Assembly: GCF_048270265.1 (NCBI RefSeq)
Contig: NZ_JBLWTD010000003.1
Location: 1-64,000, forward strand
DNA from: Maricaulis sp048270265
GTDB taxonomy: Bacteria > Pseudomonadota > Alphaproteobacteria > Caulobacterales > Maricaulaceae
DNA: 64,000 bases
Reading direction: 5' to 3'
This document shows positions 1-7,709 of this stretch, piece by piece. A program made the position numbers and the translations under genes. The notes under the pieces are model-generated. The model saw only the letters and a program-made list of their open reading frames with translations, made no database searches and was not told the DNA's origin. Within the stretch, counting starts at the first letter, position 1, and each line of letters starts with the position of its first letter.

Positions 1-379
1 GCATGCTGCCCTCCCAGTGCTGCAGCTTGCGGAACTCGCGCAGGAAGCCCGATTGCAGCAGTTCCGGTGCTGCTGCCGCAGCCGCGAGGCCCTTGTCGGT
101 GAGGCCGGCCAGGATGATGCGCTTGTCGGTGCCGGAGCGCTCGCGCAGCACGTAGTCGCGCTTGACCAGCCGGTCGAGAATACTGGTGATGGTGGCCTGG
201 CTGAGCGAGACGGTCTTCGCGATCGCCGAGGGGGACATCATCCCCTCACGCCGCAGGGTCTGCATGATCACGAGCTGCGGCGCCGTCAGGCCCGTGGTTT
301 TCATCAGCTTCTTGGACTGAAGGTCGATCGCCCGCGTGATGCGGCGCAGGGCAATCAGGATTTCGTCGTGATCGGTCAT
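1..379 (-). CDS. MarR-family transcriptional regulator (3' end cut by the window edge)
   Basis: Reading leftward from an ATG at 379, an open frame runs off the left edge (126 codons visible). The translation begins MTDHDEILIALRRITRAIDL and carries a winged helix typical of MarR: a 'TAPQLVIMQTLRREG' helix, an 'SPSAIAKTVSLSQATIT' recognition helix, and a wing ending in 'RSGTDKRIILAGLT', which contains the conserved D-x-R. MarR proteins are dimeric, ligand-responsive repressors. The gene diverges from the TonB-dependent receptor at 675, and a palindrome lies between the two, so it may control that receptor cluster as well as itself. There is no in-frame start further upstream. The fold assignment is firm; the ligand is unknown. 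Confidence 0.9.
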   Translation of the reverse strand, partial: MTDHDEILIALRRITRAIDLQSKKLMKTTGLTAPQLVIMQTLRREGMMSPSAIAKTVSLSQATITSILDRLVKRDYVLRERSGTDKRIILAGLTDKGLAAAAAAPELLQSGFLREFRKLQHWEGSM

Positions 380-674
380 GAGCGTCTGGCCATTGAAGGG
401 AGCTGTCTCATACGCGAACGCGGCTACCCGGCCAACTGCGAATGCCAAGGCGCTTTGCGGTCTACGGGGTTTCGGAGACCGTGCGGTGTCATGAATCTGT
501 TGCAATTCGACCACATTTGTCCATAACTCCTTGTTTTCGCGTAACAAGCGCCGATCTTATTGTCCTTGTTTGGCGTTTTGAAAAATCATTCGACCTCTTA
601 GTATCCTAGCCAAACCCGCCTGAGTGCCTTAGACCCCGGACATCATTCGTACTCAAAGGGGTTTGGCGTCACTC
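380..674. promoter_or_regulatory. Divergent promoter region between marR and the TonB receptor
   Basis: This 295-base gap is more AT-rich than its surroundings. It holds an inverted repeat CTTGTT-N7-AACAAG at 530-548, the size and form of a MarR operator. Downstream is a possible sigma-70 promoter reading rightward: TTGAAA at 578-583, 18 bases, then TATCCT at 602-607. Both are read by eye. Binding of the adjacent regulator is inferred from position only. Confidence 0.45.
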
Positions 675-3263
675 ATGCTGAAGAAAACCGCATTATCATC
701 GACCATACTTTCGGCCATCGCCGTAACGGCCCTTGGTGCTGGAGCCACGCTCGCACAAGGGATCGAAACCATCACCGTGACCGCGACGAAACGCGAACAG
801 AGCGCCCAGGATATCCCGGTCGCTGTCAACGCGATGACCGCGGCGACGCTTGAAGAGCTTCGCGTTGATGTCTTCACCGACTATCTGCAACAGCTTCCGG
901 GCGTGACGGCTGGCGGCTCCGGCCCCGGTCAGAGCACGATCTATATCCGCGGCCTCGCCTCGACGACGCCGAACCTGACCACCGCCGGTGTCGCTGGCCT
1001 GGCACCGAATGTTGCCTTCTATCTCGACGAGCAGCCGCTCGCCCAGCCGGGCCGCAATCTCGATGTCTATGCCGCCGACCTGCAGCGCATCGAAGTCCTG
1101 CCCGGGCCGCAAGGCACGCTCTATGGCGCCAGCTCGCAGGCGGGCACGGTTCGCCTGATCACCAACCGGCCGCAGATGGGTGAATTCTCCGCCTCGACCA
1201 ATTTCGGTGTTTCATTCACCGAGAACGGTGAGATGAGCAACAAGGTCGAAGCCGTCATCAACCTGCCGGTGAGCGATAATTTCGCCGTGCGCGGTGTTGT
1301 CTATTCCGACAACCAGGGCGGCTATATCGACAATGTTGCCGGCACGATCAACGCGTCGGAATCGGCGCGCTTCCGGGCCGCTGGCACGGTTCGCGACAAT
1401 GGTGTGCCGGTCAATGCCAACCGCGCCGGCTTCCAGTCGACGGCGGACCTGTCTGGCGTCACCTTCCTCGATGCGGACAATACAGCGCTCGTCGAAGAGG
1501 ACTTCAACGACACCACCTATAACGGTTTCCGTCTCAGCGGGCTCTACGACTTCAATTCCGACTGGAGCCTTCTGGTCAGCTTCACGAGCCAGCGGATGGA
1601 GTCGGAAGGCGTCTTCTTCCAGGACCCGGACCTCGATGAGCTCCAGATCCAGCGCTATGCCGACGACAATATCGAAGACGAATTCACCAATGTCAGCTGG
1701 ACGCTGGAAGGCCGGATCGCGGCGCTCGATGTCGTCTATACCGGCGCCTATACCGACCGCGAGACGACCCAGCGCGTCGACTATACGGACTACCTCTTCG
1801 TCGGCCAGTATCTGCCGTATTACATCTGTGACGGCTCGGTGAGCTATCCGGGCGCGGCAAACCCTTCGGGCACTTGCCAGGCTCCCAACCTCTATGTCGA
1901 CAGCCTGACCGAGGCCACCGCCCAGACACACGAGCTGCGCTTCAACACGCCGGACGATCGCCGCATCCGCGCGACCTTTGGCGGCTTCTACTCGAATCTC
2001 GAACTCGCCGAGCGCAATGACTTCACTTATCCTGGTTCGGTCAATGCGATTCTGTTCGGCCAGACCGGCTTCTCGCCGAACTCTCCGTTCACCACGGGCT
2101 ATACCTCCGATCCGGGTCCGTTCCCGGCCGGCGTGATTTTCCGCAATGATGTCCTGCGCACCGATCAGCAGCAGGCCGCCTTCGGTGAAGTGAGCTTCGA
2201 TATCACCGACCAGTTCGAGCTCACGCTGGGTGCGCGCTGGTATGATATCGAAGTCGATCTGGAAGGCAGCGCAAACTCGTCCTTCTGTAATGGCTTCCAG
2301 CCGGACGCAAACGCCTTTGGTACGGATATTTCCGACCTCTATAATGGCGATGGCGCGATCACCTTCCATGGCTCGTGCAACACCGCCAATCACATCACCT
2401 ATACCGACCCGAACACGCCGGGCATCCCGGCCTCGGTGGCCGCGGCACTCGCGGCACCTGATGCGGCGCGTACGGACGGAATTATCACGCGGGTGACCGG
2501 CACCTGGCGGCCGACGGACTCGACGATGTTCTACGGCACCTATTCGGAAGGCTTCCGTCCCGGCTTGCTCAACCGTCCCGGTGGTGCTGCTGGACCGGGC
2601 GGTTATACCGTGCCCTTCGCCCTCGATACCGATGATGTGACGAATTACGAGTTCGGCTGGAAAACCCAGTTGTTCGACAACACGCTGCGCTTCAATGGCT
2701 CGGCCTTCTATGTCGAGATCGAACGCCTGCAGACGACGATTTTCGATCCGAGCATCGTCAATCTCTTCTTCTCGGACAATGCTGCGAATGCGGAAATCCG
2801 CGGTATTGAAAGTGACTTTGTCTGGGCTCCGGCCGAGATGGAGGGGCTGACCGTGACCGGTGCGATCTCGATCCTTGATACCGAGATCACCGAGGTCCTG
2901 ATCCCGACCAATGATGTCCTCGTCGGTTCGGAGCTGGCTTTCGCCCCGTCCTTCCAGGCCAATCTGCGGGCCCGCTATGAGTGGCAGCTCGACAATGGCT
3001 GGACCGCTCACGTCATGCCGCAGATCATCCACTCCGATGACAGCGTCTCCGATGTGGTCGAGATCAACAAGGCAACGATCGACGGCTATACGATGGCCAG
3101 CTTCTCGACCGGCGTCACCACCGATCAATGGCGCGTCGAGCTTTTCGTCGATAATCTCACCGACGAACGGGCGCAGATGGCCAACAACTTCGTCTACGAC
3201 CGCGAGCGGGTCACCGTTTCGCGTCCGCGGACCTGGGGCGTGCGCGTCGGGGTCGACTTCTAG
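675..3263 (+). CDS. TonB-dependent outer-membrane receptor
   Basis: About 862 residues. After a signal peptide (ending near 'GATLAQG') comes a TonB-box-like stretch 'ETITVTATKR', a plug domain with 'QQLPGVTAGG', 'IYIRGLAS' and 'LPGPQGTLYGASSQAGTVRLIT', and then a long beta-barrel. The barrel contains the typical 'YGTYSEGFRPG' and 'NYEFGWKTQLFDNTLRFNGSAF' strands and ends in an aromatic residue ('VRVGVDF'). Such receptors import substrates too large or scarce for porins, using TonB energy. I place the start at ATG 675 because the TTG at 663 lies only 2 bases from the AAGGGG stretch. The downstream TPR-sulfotransferase and BCCT transporter suggest one uptake unit; the substrate is unknown. A second, diverged pair of the same types lies at 46322-50327. 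Confidence 0.93.
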   Translation: MLKKTALSSTILSAIAVTALGAGATLAQGIETITVTATKREQSAQDIPVAVNAMTAATLEELRVDVFTDYLQQLPGVTAGGSGPGQSTIYIRGLASTTPNLTTAGVAGLAPNVAFYLDEQPLAQPGRNLDVYAADLQRIEVLPGPQGTLYGASSQAGTVRLITNRPQMGEFSASTNFGVSFTENGEMSNKVEAVINLPVSDNFAVRGVVYSDNQGGYIDNVAGTINASESARFRAAGTVRDNGVPVNANRAGFQSTADLSGVTFLDADNTALVEEDFNDTTYNGFRLSGLYDFNSDWSLLVSFTSQRMESEGVFFQDPDLDELQIQRYADDNIEDEFTNVSWTLEGRIAALDVVYTGAYTDRETTQRVDYTDYLFVGQYLPYYICDGSVSYPGAANPSGTCQAPNLYVDSLTEATAQTHELRFNTPDDRRIRATFGGFYSNLELAERNDFTYPGSVNAILFGQTGFSPNSPFTTGYTSDPGPFPAGVIFRNDVLRTDQQQAAFGEVSFDITDQFELTLGARWYDIEVDLEGSANSSFCNGFQPDANAFGTDISDLYNGDGAITFHGSCNTANHITYTDPNTPGIPASVAAALAAPDAARTDGIITRVTGTWRPTDSTMFYGTYSEGFRPGLLNRPGGAAGPGGYTVPFALDTDDVTNYEFGWKTQLFDNTLRFNGSAFYVEIERLQTTIFDPSIVNLFFSDNAANAEIRGIESDFVWAPAEMEGLTVTGAISILDTEITEVLIPTNDVLVGSELAFAPSFQANLRARYEWQLDNGWTAHVMPQIIHSDDSVSDVVEINKATIDGYTMASFSTGVTTDQWRVELFVDNLTDERAQMANNFVYDRERVTVSRPRTWGVRVGVDF

Positions 3264-3293
3264 ACCTGACCCGTCAGGTGCTTACCATGGCTG

Positions 3294-3321
3294 GGGAAGT
3301 GCACCGGAAGGTGCGCTTCCC
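3294..3321 (+). terminator. Strong stem-loop between TonB receptor and TPR-sulfotransferase
   Basis: GGGAAGTGCACC pairs with GGTGCGCTTCCC (12 pairs, one G-U) around a GGAA tetraloop. A smaller hairpin, ACCTGA/TCAGGT, precedes it at 3264-3279. No T-run follows, so partial termination or protection of the receptor mRNA 3' end is as likely as full termination. A hairpin occupies the same place in the second receptor/sulfotransferase pair (48718-48750). Confidence 0.55.
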
Positions 3322-3342
3322 TTCGCCGTCTCTGGAGCGTGT

Positions 3343-5340
3343 ATGACTTCATCCCCGGACGCACAGGCCGCTGCCGTGAAACAGGCCCAGCAAGCGCTGA
3401 TGGCCGGCGATTTCAATGATGCGGCGCGGCAGCTGGATGCGGTGCTCGATGCGGAGCCCGGGCATGTGGATGCGCGTTACGCCGCGAGCGTATGCGCCCG
3501 CTACCGCAAGGACTATCCGGCAGCACAGGCTCATCTCGCGGCGCTGAAGCGCGTCGCACCGGAACATGGCCGTGCCTGGCAGGAGGAGGGCCATCTCCTG
3601 CGTGAACAGGGCAAGCCGGATACCGCCCTGTCTGCCTATCAACAGGCCTGCCGGTTCAATCCCGCACTCATTGCAAGCTGGCGGGCCCAGGCCGAACTGC
3701 TGGCAGCGCGCGGCGATGCTGCGGGCGCGGCGCTGGCACAGGGCCAGGTTGATCGCCTGTCTGCCCTGCCCAAGGATGTCGTCGCCGTCACCGATCTGCT
3801 CGCCGACGGCAAGATATTGAAGGCCGAACAGCTCTGCCGTGCCTTCCTGCAGAAACACCCCCGTCATGTCGAGGCGATGCGGCTCCTGGCCGAGATCGGT
3901 GTGCGTCTTGGCGTGCTCGACGATGCCGATTTCCTGCTCGAGAGCGCTGTCGAGTTCGAGCCGGACAATATCCAGTTGCGGCTCGATTACATCCAGGTTC
4001 TGCGCAAACGCCAGAAATTCGAAGCGGCGCTCGCCCAGGCGCAATCCCTGTATGAGCGCGATCCGGAAAATCCCGTCTTCCTGTCGCATCTGGCGATCGA
4101 GATGATGCAGACCGGCGAGTATGACCGCGCCCTCGATCTGTTCGACCGTGTGCTGTCCATCCTGCCCGGGGACCCGCTTGTGCTCACCTCGCGTGGCCAT
4201 GCGCTGAAAACCATGGGCCGCCAGGAAGAGGCGATTGCCTCCTATCGCGCTGCCCTGGAGCACAAACGCGATCATGGAGACGCCTGGTATGCGCTGGCCA
4301 ATCTCAAGACCTACCAGTTCAGCGCCGCGGACCGGGCGGCATTGGCCGAGCTGGAACAGACCCCCGGCCTGCCGCATCAGGACCATATCCATATCTGCTT
4401 CGCCCTCGCCAAGGCGCTGGAGGATGGCGGGGAATACGCATCATCCTTCGAGTATTACGCCCGGGGCAATGAGCTCAAGCGCGTGCAGGCCCGTTACACC
4501 TCAGAGCAGATGGCGGAGGAGTTCGAGGCCCAGAAGAGCTTCTGTACGCCCGCTCTCTTCGCCAGCAAGGCTGGTCTGGGGGCTGCGGCGCCGGACCCGA
4601 TCTTCATCGTCGGTCTGCCGCGCGCCGGCTCGACCCTGCTCGAACAGATCCTCGCCTCGCACAGCCAGGTCGACGGTACGCTGGAATTGCCCGACATCCT
4701 CTCCCTGGCGCACCGGTTGCGGGGCCGCAACAAGTTCACCGACCGTTCGCGCTATCCCCGCATTCTCGAAGAGCTGAGCGGCGACCAGCTGCGTCAGATG
4801 GGCGAGGCCTATATCGAGAACACCCGCATCCATCGCGCCGGCGCCCCCTTCTTCACCGACAAGATGCCGAACAATTTCCGTCATATCGGGTTGATCAAGC
4901 TGATCCTCCCGAATGCGAAGATCATCGATGCCCGGCGCGAGCCGATGGCGTGCTGCTTCTCCGGCTTCAAGCAGCTCTTCGCCGAGGGACAGGAATTCAC
5001 CTACGGGCTCGAGGAAATCGGCCGCTATTACCGCGGCTATGTCGACCTGATGCGCCATTGGGACACCGTCCTGCCGGGCGAGATCCTGCGCGTGCAATAC
5101 GAGGATGTCGTGGCTGATCTGGAAACCCAGGTCCGCCGCATCCTTGATTTCTGCGGCCTGCCCTTTGAGCCGGCCTGCCTTGATTTTCACAAGACCGACC
5201 GCGCCGTACGCACGGCGAGTTCGGAACAGGTGCGGCAGCCGATCAATCGCACCGGTATCGAGCAATGGCGCCATTTCGACGCCCATCTCAACCCGCTGCG
5301 CGAGGCCCTGGGGCCGGCGCTGACAGGATACAGGGACTGA
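3343..5340 (+). CDS. TPR-repeat sulfotransferase
   Basis: 665 residues from ATG 3343 (GGAG 5 bases upstream). The N-terminal half (about residues 5-400) is a run of tetratricopeptide helix pairs, for example 'GDFNDAARQLDAVLDAEPGH' and 'GQEEAIASYRAALEHKRDHG'. The C-terminal part is a Sulfotransfer_3 domain: a PAPS-binding loop 'IFIVGLPRAGSTLLEQIL' near residue 420, 'TDKMPNNFRHIGLI', and a C-terminal 'ACLDFHKTDRAVRTASSEQVRQP'. The family transfers sulfate from PAPS to protein, lipid or sugar acceptors; the TPR part could recruit a peptide. It is a clear paralogue of the protein at 48759-50327. The transporter gene starts 2 bases after its stop. The acceptor is unknown. Confidence 0.88.
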   Translation: MTSSPDAQAAAVKQAQQALMAGDFNDAARQLDAVLDAEPGHVDARYAASVCARYRKDYPAAQAHLAALKRVAPEHGRAWQEEGHLLREQGKPDTALSAYQQACRFNPALIASWRAQAELLAARGDAAGAALAQGQVDRLSALPKDVVAVTDLLADGKILKAEQLCRAFLQKHPRHVEAMRLLAEIGVRLGVLDDADFLLESAVEFEPDNIQLRLDYIQVLRKRQKFEAALAQAQSLYERDPENPVFLSHLAIEMMQTGEYDRALDLFDRVLSILPGDPLVLTSRGHALKTMGRQEEAIASYRAALEHKRDHGDAWYALANLKTYQFSAADRAALAELEQTPGLPHQDHIHICFALAKALEDGGEYASSFEYYARGNELKRVQARYTSEQMAEEFEAQKSFCTPALFASKAGLGAAAPDPIFIVGLPRAGSTLLEQILASHSQVDGTLELPDILSLAHRLRGRNKFTDRSRYPRILEELSGDQLRQMGEAYIENTRIHRAGAPFFTDKMPNNFRHIGLIKLILPNAKIIDARREPMACCFSGFKQLFAEGQEFTYGLEEIGRYYRGYVDLMRHWDTVLPGEILRVQYEDVVADLETQVRRILDFCGLPFEPACLDFHKTDRAVRTASSEQVRQPINRTGIEQWRHFDAHLNPLREALGPALTGYRD

Positions 5341-5342
5341 AC

Positions 5343-6923
5343 ATGGTCAGACGGCTTTACAAGACGAAACACAAGACCGGCGAGAACAACGTCTCCCTGC
5401 TCGGGCTGGATGTACACAATCCGGTCTTCTTCATCGCTGCGGTCGCGGTGCTCGGCTTTATCGGGCTGACGCTCGGCATGCCGGAGGCGGTCGGTGCGGC
5501 CCTGTTCGCGGCGCGGGACTGGGTGCTGGTGACCTTCGACTGGCTGTTCGTGTCGACGGTCAATCTGGTGTTTATCTTCTGTCTGGTCCTTATCCTCTCG
5601 CCGATGGGCCGGTTGCGGATCGGCGGCAGCGAGGCGAAGCCGGAATTTTCGACCCTGTCCTGGTTTGCGATGCTGTTCTCTGCCGGGATCGGTATCGGGC
5701 TCATGTTCTGGGGCGCGGCCGAGCCGCTGGCCTATTACACCGGTTGGTCCGGGACGCCGTTCGGCGTCGAGGCGCGAACACCTGAGGCGCGCGAACTGGC
5801 GCTCAGCGCGACCATGTTCCATTGGGGGCTGAATGCCTGGTCGATCTATGCCGTGGTCGGTCTGGCGCTGGCCTATTTCACCTTCTCCAAGGGCCTGCCG
5901 CTGACCATGCGTTCGGCCTTCTACCCGCTGCTGGGCGAGCGCATCTGGGGATGGCCCGGCCATGTCATCGATACCCTCGCGGTCGTGGCAACGCTGTTTG
6001 GCCTCGCCACCAGCCTCGGCCTCGGGGCGCAACAGGTCGCGAGCGGGCTCAACTTCCTGTTCGATGTCGACCCCGGGCTGACGACCCAGATCCTCATTAT
6101 CGCCTTCATCACCTCGATCGCGATCGTCTCGGTCGTGCGCGGTCTCGATGGCGGTGTCAAAGTCCTCTCCAACATCAACATGGTGATGGCGGCGGCCTTC
6201 ATGGCCTTCGTCTTCGTGGTCGGCCCGACCGTACTCATCGCCACCGGCCTGCTGGACAATACGCTCAACTATATCCGCGATTTCGTGCCGCTATCCAACT
6301 GGATCGGACGCGAGGATACCGACTGGTTCCATGGCTGGACCGTATTCTACTGGGCCTGGTGGATCTCCTGGTCGCCCTTTGTCGGCATGTTCATTGCGCG
6401 GATCTCGAAGGGCCGGACCGTGCGCGAATTCCTGCTCTCGGTGATCTTCGTGCCGCTGGTCGTGACCATCGCCTGGTTCAGCACATTCGGTGAGACGGCC
6501 CTGTTCCAGGCCGAGGGCGGCATTGGCAGCCTGCAGGACGGGATCGGCGAGGTCTCGCTGGTGCTGTTCCACATGCTGGAAAGCCTGCCCTTTACGCAGA
6601 TTGCCTCCGGTTTTGCCGTGGTGCTGATCCTGATCTTCTTTGTCACGTCCTCGGACAGCGGCTCACTGGTGATCGACAGCATTACCGCCGGCGGCAAACT
6701 GCATGCTCCAGTGCCGCAACGTATTTTCTGGGCGACCCTGGAGGGGGCCGTTGCAGCCATCCTGCTCTATGGTGGCGGCGCCCAGGCGCTGCAGGCGCTC
6801 CAGGCCGGAGCTATCTCCGCCGCCTTGCCCTTTACCGTGGTTCTGCTGGTGTGCTGTGTGAGCCTTTGGAAGGGCCTGCTGGAAGACCATAATGCCCTCA
6901 AGCGGATGCAGAGTCAGACATAG
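5343..6923 (+). CDS. BCCT-family betaine/carnitine/choline-type transporter
   Basis: 526 residues, about 12 membrane helices. It carries the family's hallmark Trp-rich region 'FYWAWWISWSPFVGMFIARISKGRTVREF' (given here in shortened sense, residues about 335-365), the segment 'FSAGIGIGLMFWGAAEP' with the glycine-rich TM3 motif, and 'FFVTSSDSGSLVIDSI'. BCCT carriers move trimethylammonium or sulfonium compounds across the inner membrane with Na+ or H+ or by exchange. It begins 2 bases after the sulfotransferase stop and must be co-transcribed, so the inner-membrane step of the receptor cluster may be for a quaternary-amine compound. The short C-terminus lacks the long osmosensing tail of BetP, arguing for a nutrient uptake role. 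Confidence 0.93.
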   Translation: MVRRLYKTKHKTGENNVSLLGLDVHNPVFFIAAVAVLGFIGLTLGMPEAVGAALFAARDWVLVTFDWLFVSTVNLVFIFCLVLILSPMGRLRIGGSEAKPEFSTLSWFAMLFSAGIGIGLMFWGAAEPLAYYTGWSGTPFGVEARTPEARELALSATMFHWGLNAWSIYAVVGLALAYFTFSKGLPLTMRSAFYPLLGERIWGWPGHVIDTLAVVATLFGLATSLGLGAQQVASGLNFLFDVDPGLTTQILIIAFITSIAIVSVVRGLDGGVKVLSNINMVMAAAFMAFVFVVGPTVLIATGLLDNTLNYIRDFVPLSNWIGREDTDWFHGWTVFYWAWWISWSPFVGMFIARISKGRTVREFLLSVIFVPLVVTIAWFSTFGETALFQAEGGIGSLQDGIGEVSLVLFHMLESLPFTQIASGFAVVLILIFFVTSSDSGSLVIDSITAGGKLHAPVPQRIFWATLEGAVAAILLYGGGAQALQALQAGAISAALPFTVVLLVCCVSLWKGLLEDHNALKRMQSQT

Positions 6924-7052
6924 GATACCCGTCGCTCTGACACACCGCTTGGTGTCGCTCTCGCGCATGCGCTAGGGTCCGCCGCATGGCATGGCGGCCC
7001 TGCGGCGCCGTGCCCGGTGCTTCGTGACGGATCCGGTAGGGCTTGCAAAAAC

Positions 7053-7709
7053 ATGATATCGAGCCGACGCATCGCCCTGGTCGATGACCACCGGATGTTC
7101 TCCGATGGGTTCAGCGCCCTGCTGACCGGTTTGCGCGAGGGCTATGCGGTCGAGGTCTTCAGCGATCCGGTCGACTTTCTGAAGGGTTTTTCCACGGCAA
7201 CGCCCTATGACCTGGTCATTCTCGACCTGGTGATGCGCTCCATGAACGGGCTCGCCCTGCTCGCTGCGATCCGCGAGCGCAGTCCGCGCATGCCGGTGAT
7301 GATGCTCTCGGGCATTGGCGCCGAACCGCCGCTGGCGGAGATGAAGAAGCTTGGCGCGCGCGGTTTCGTGCACAAATCCGCCGACACCTCTGTCCTGCTC
7401 ACCGCCGTCGATGCCATCCTTGCCGGTAAAAGCTGGTTCGAGGGCGCTCCGGGTGACGCGGCCGCAGCGGATGGCGCCGGCGAGGACATGTGGCAATCGC
7501 AGGCCGAGCGGCAATTGCCGCGCCTGGGGCCGCGCCAGCTGGAAATTCTGGAATTGATGGGCCGCGGCGCCACCAACAAGGATATCGCGGCCCGGCTCAA
7601 TATCAGCGAAAATACCGTGAAGTCGCATATGCGGGCGATCTTCGAGGCCCTCGAGGCCCATACGCGCACAGCCTGTGTGCGCAAGGCGCAGGCGCTGGGG
7701 CTGATCTAG
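7053..7709 (+). CDS. NarL/FixJ-type response regulator
   Basis: 218 residues from ATG 7053. The receiver domain (about 5-120) has 'LVDDHRMFSDGF' and the phosphoacceptor aspartate in 'LVILDLVMRSMNG'. The C-terminal LuxR-type helix-turn-helix (about 150-215) reads 'LGPRQLEILELMGRGATNKD' followed by 'AARLNISENTVKSHM'. It acts as a phosphorylation-controlled DNA-binding protein. The convergent hybrid kinase at 7706-9487 is its obvious partner. A GTG at 7017 is in frame but has no better ribosome site. Targets are not evident; the adjacent GPH transporter is one candidate. Confidence 0.93.
   Translation: MISSRRIALVDDHRMFSDGFSALLTGLREGYAVEVFSDPVDFLKGFSTATPYDLVILDLVMRSMNGLALLAAIRERSPRMPVMMLSGIGAEPPLAEMKKLGARGFVHKSADTSVLLTAVDAILAGKSWFEGAPGDAAAADGAGEDMWQSQAERQLPRLGPRQLEILELMGRGATNKDIAARLNISENTVKSHMRAIFEALEAHTRTACVRKAQALGLI

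Noticed and set aside
663..674. Upstream TTG start for the first TonB receptor
   Set aside because: The purine-rich AAGGGG stretch ends 2 bases before it, too close for translation initiation. ATG 675 gives a normal signal peptide.
1212..3128. A 638-codon minus-strand open frame opposite the first TonB receptor (and a similar one at 47195-48790 opposite the second)
   Set aside because: Both are antisense shadows of well-supported receptor genes and share no similarity to known proteins.
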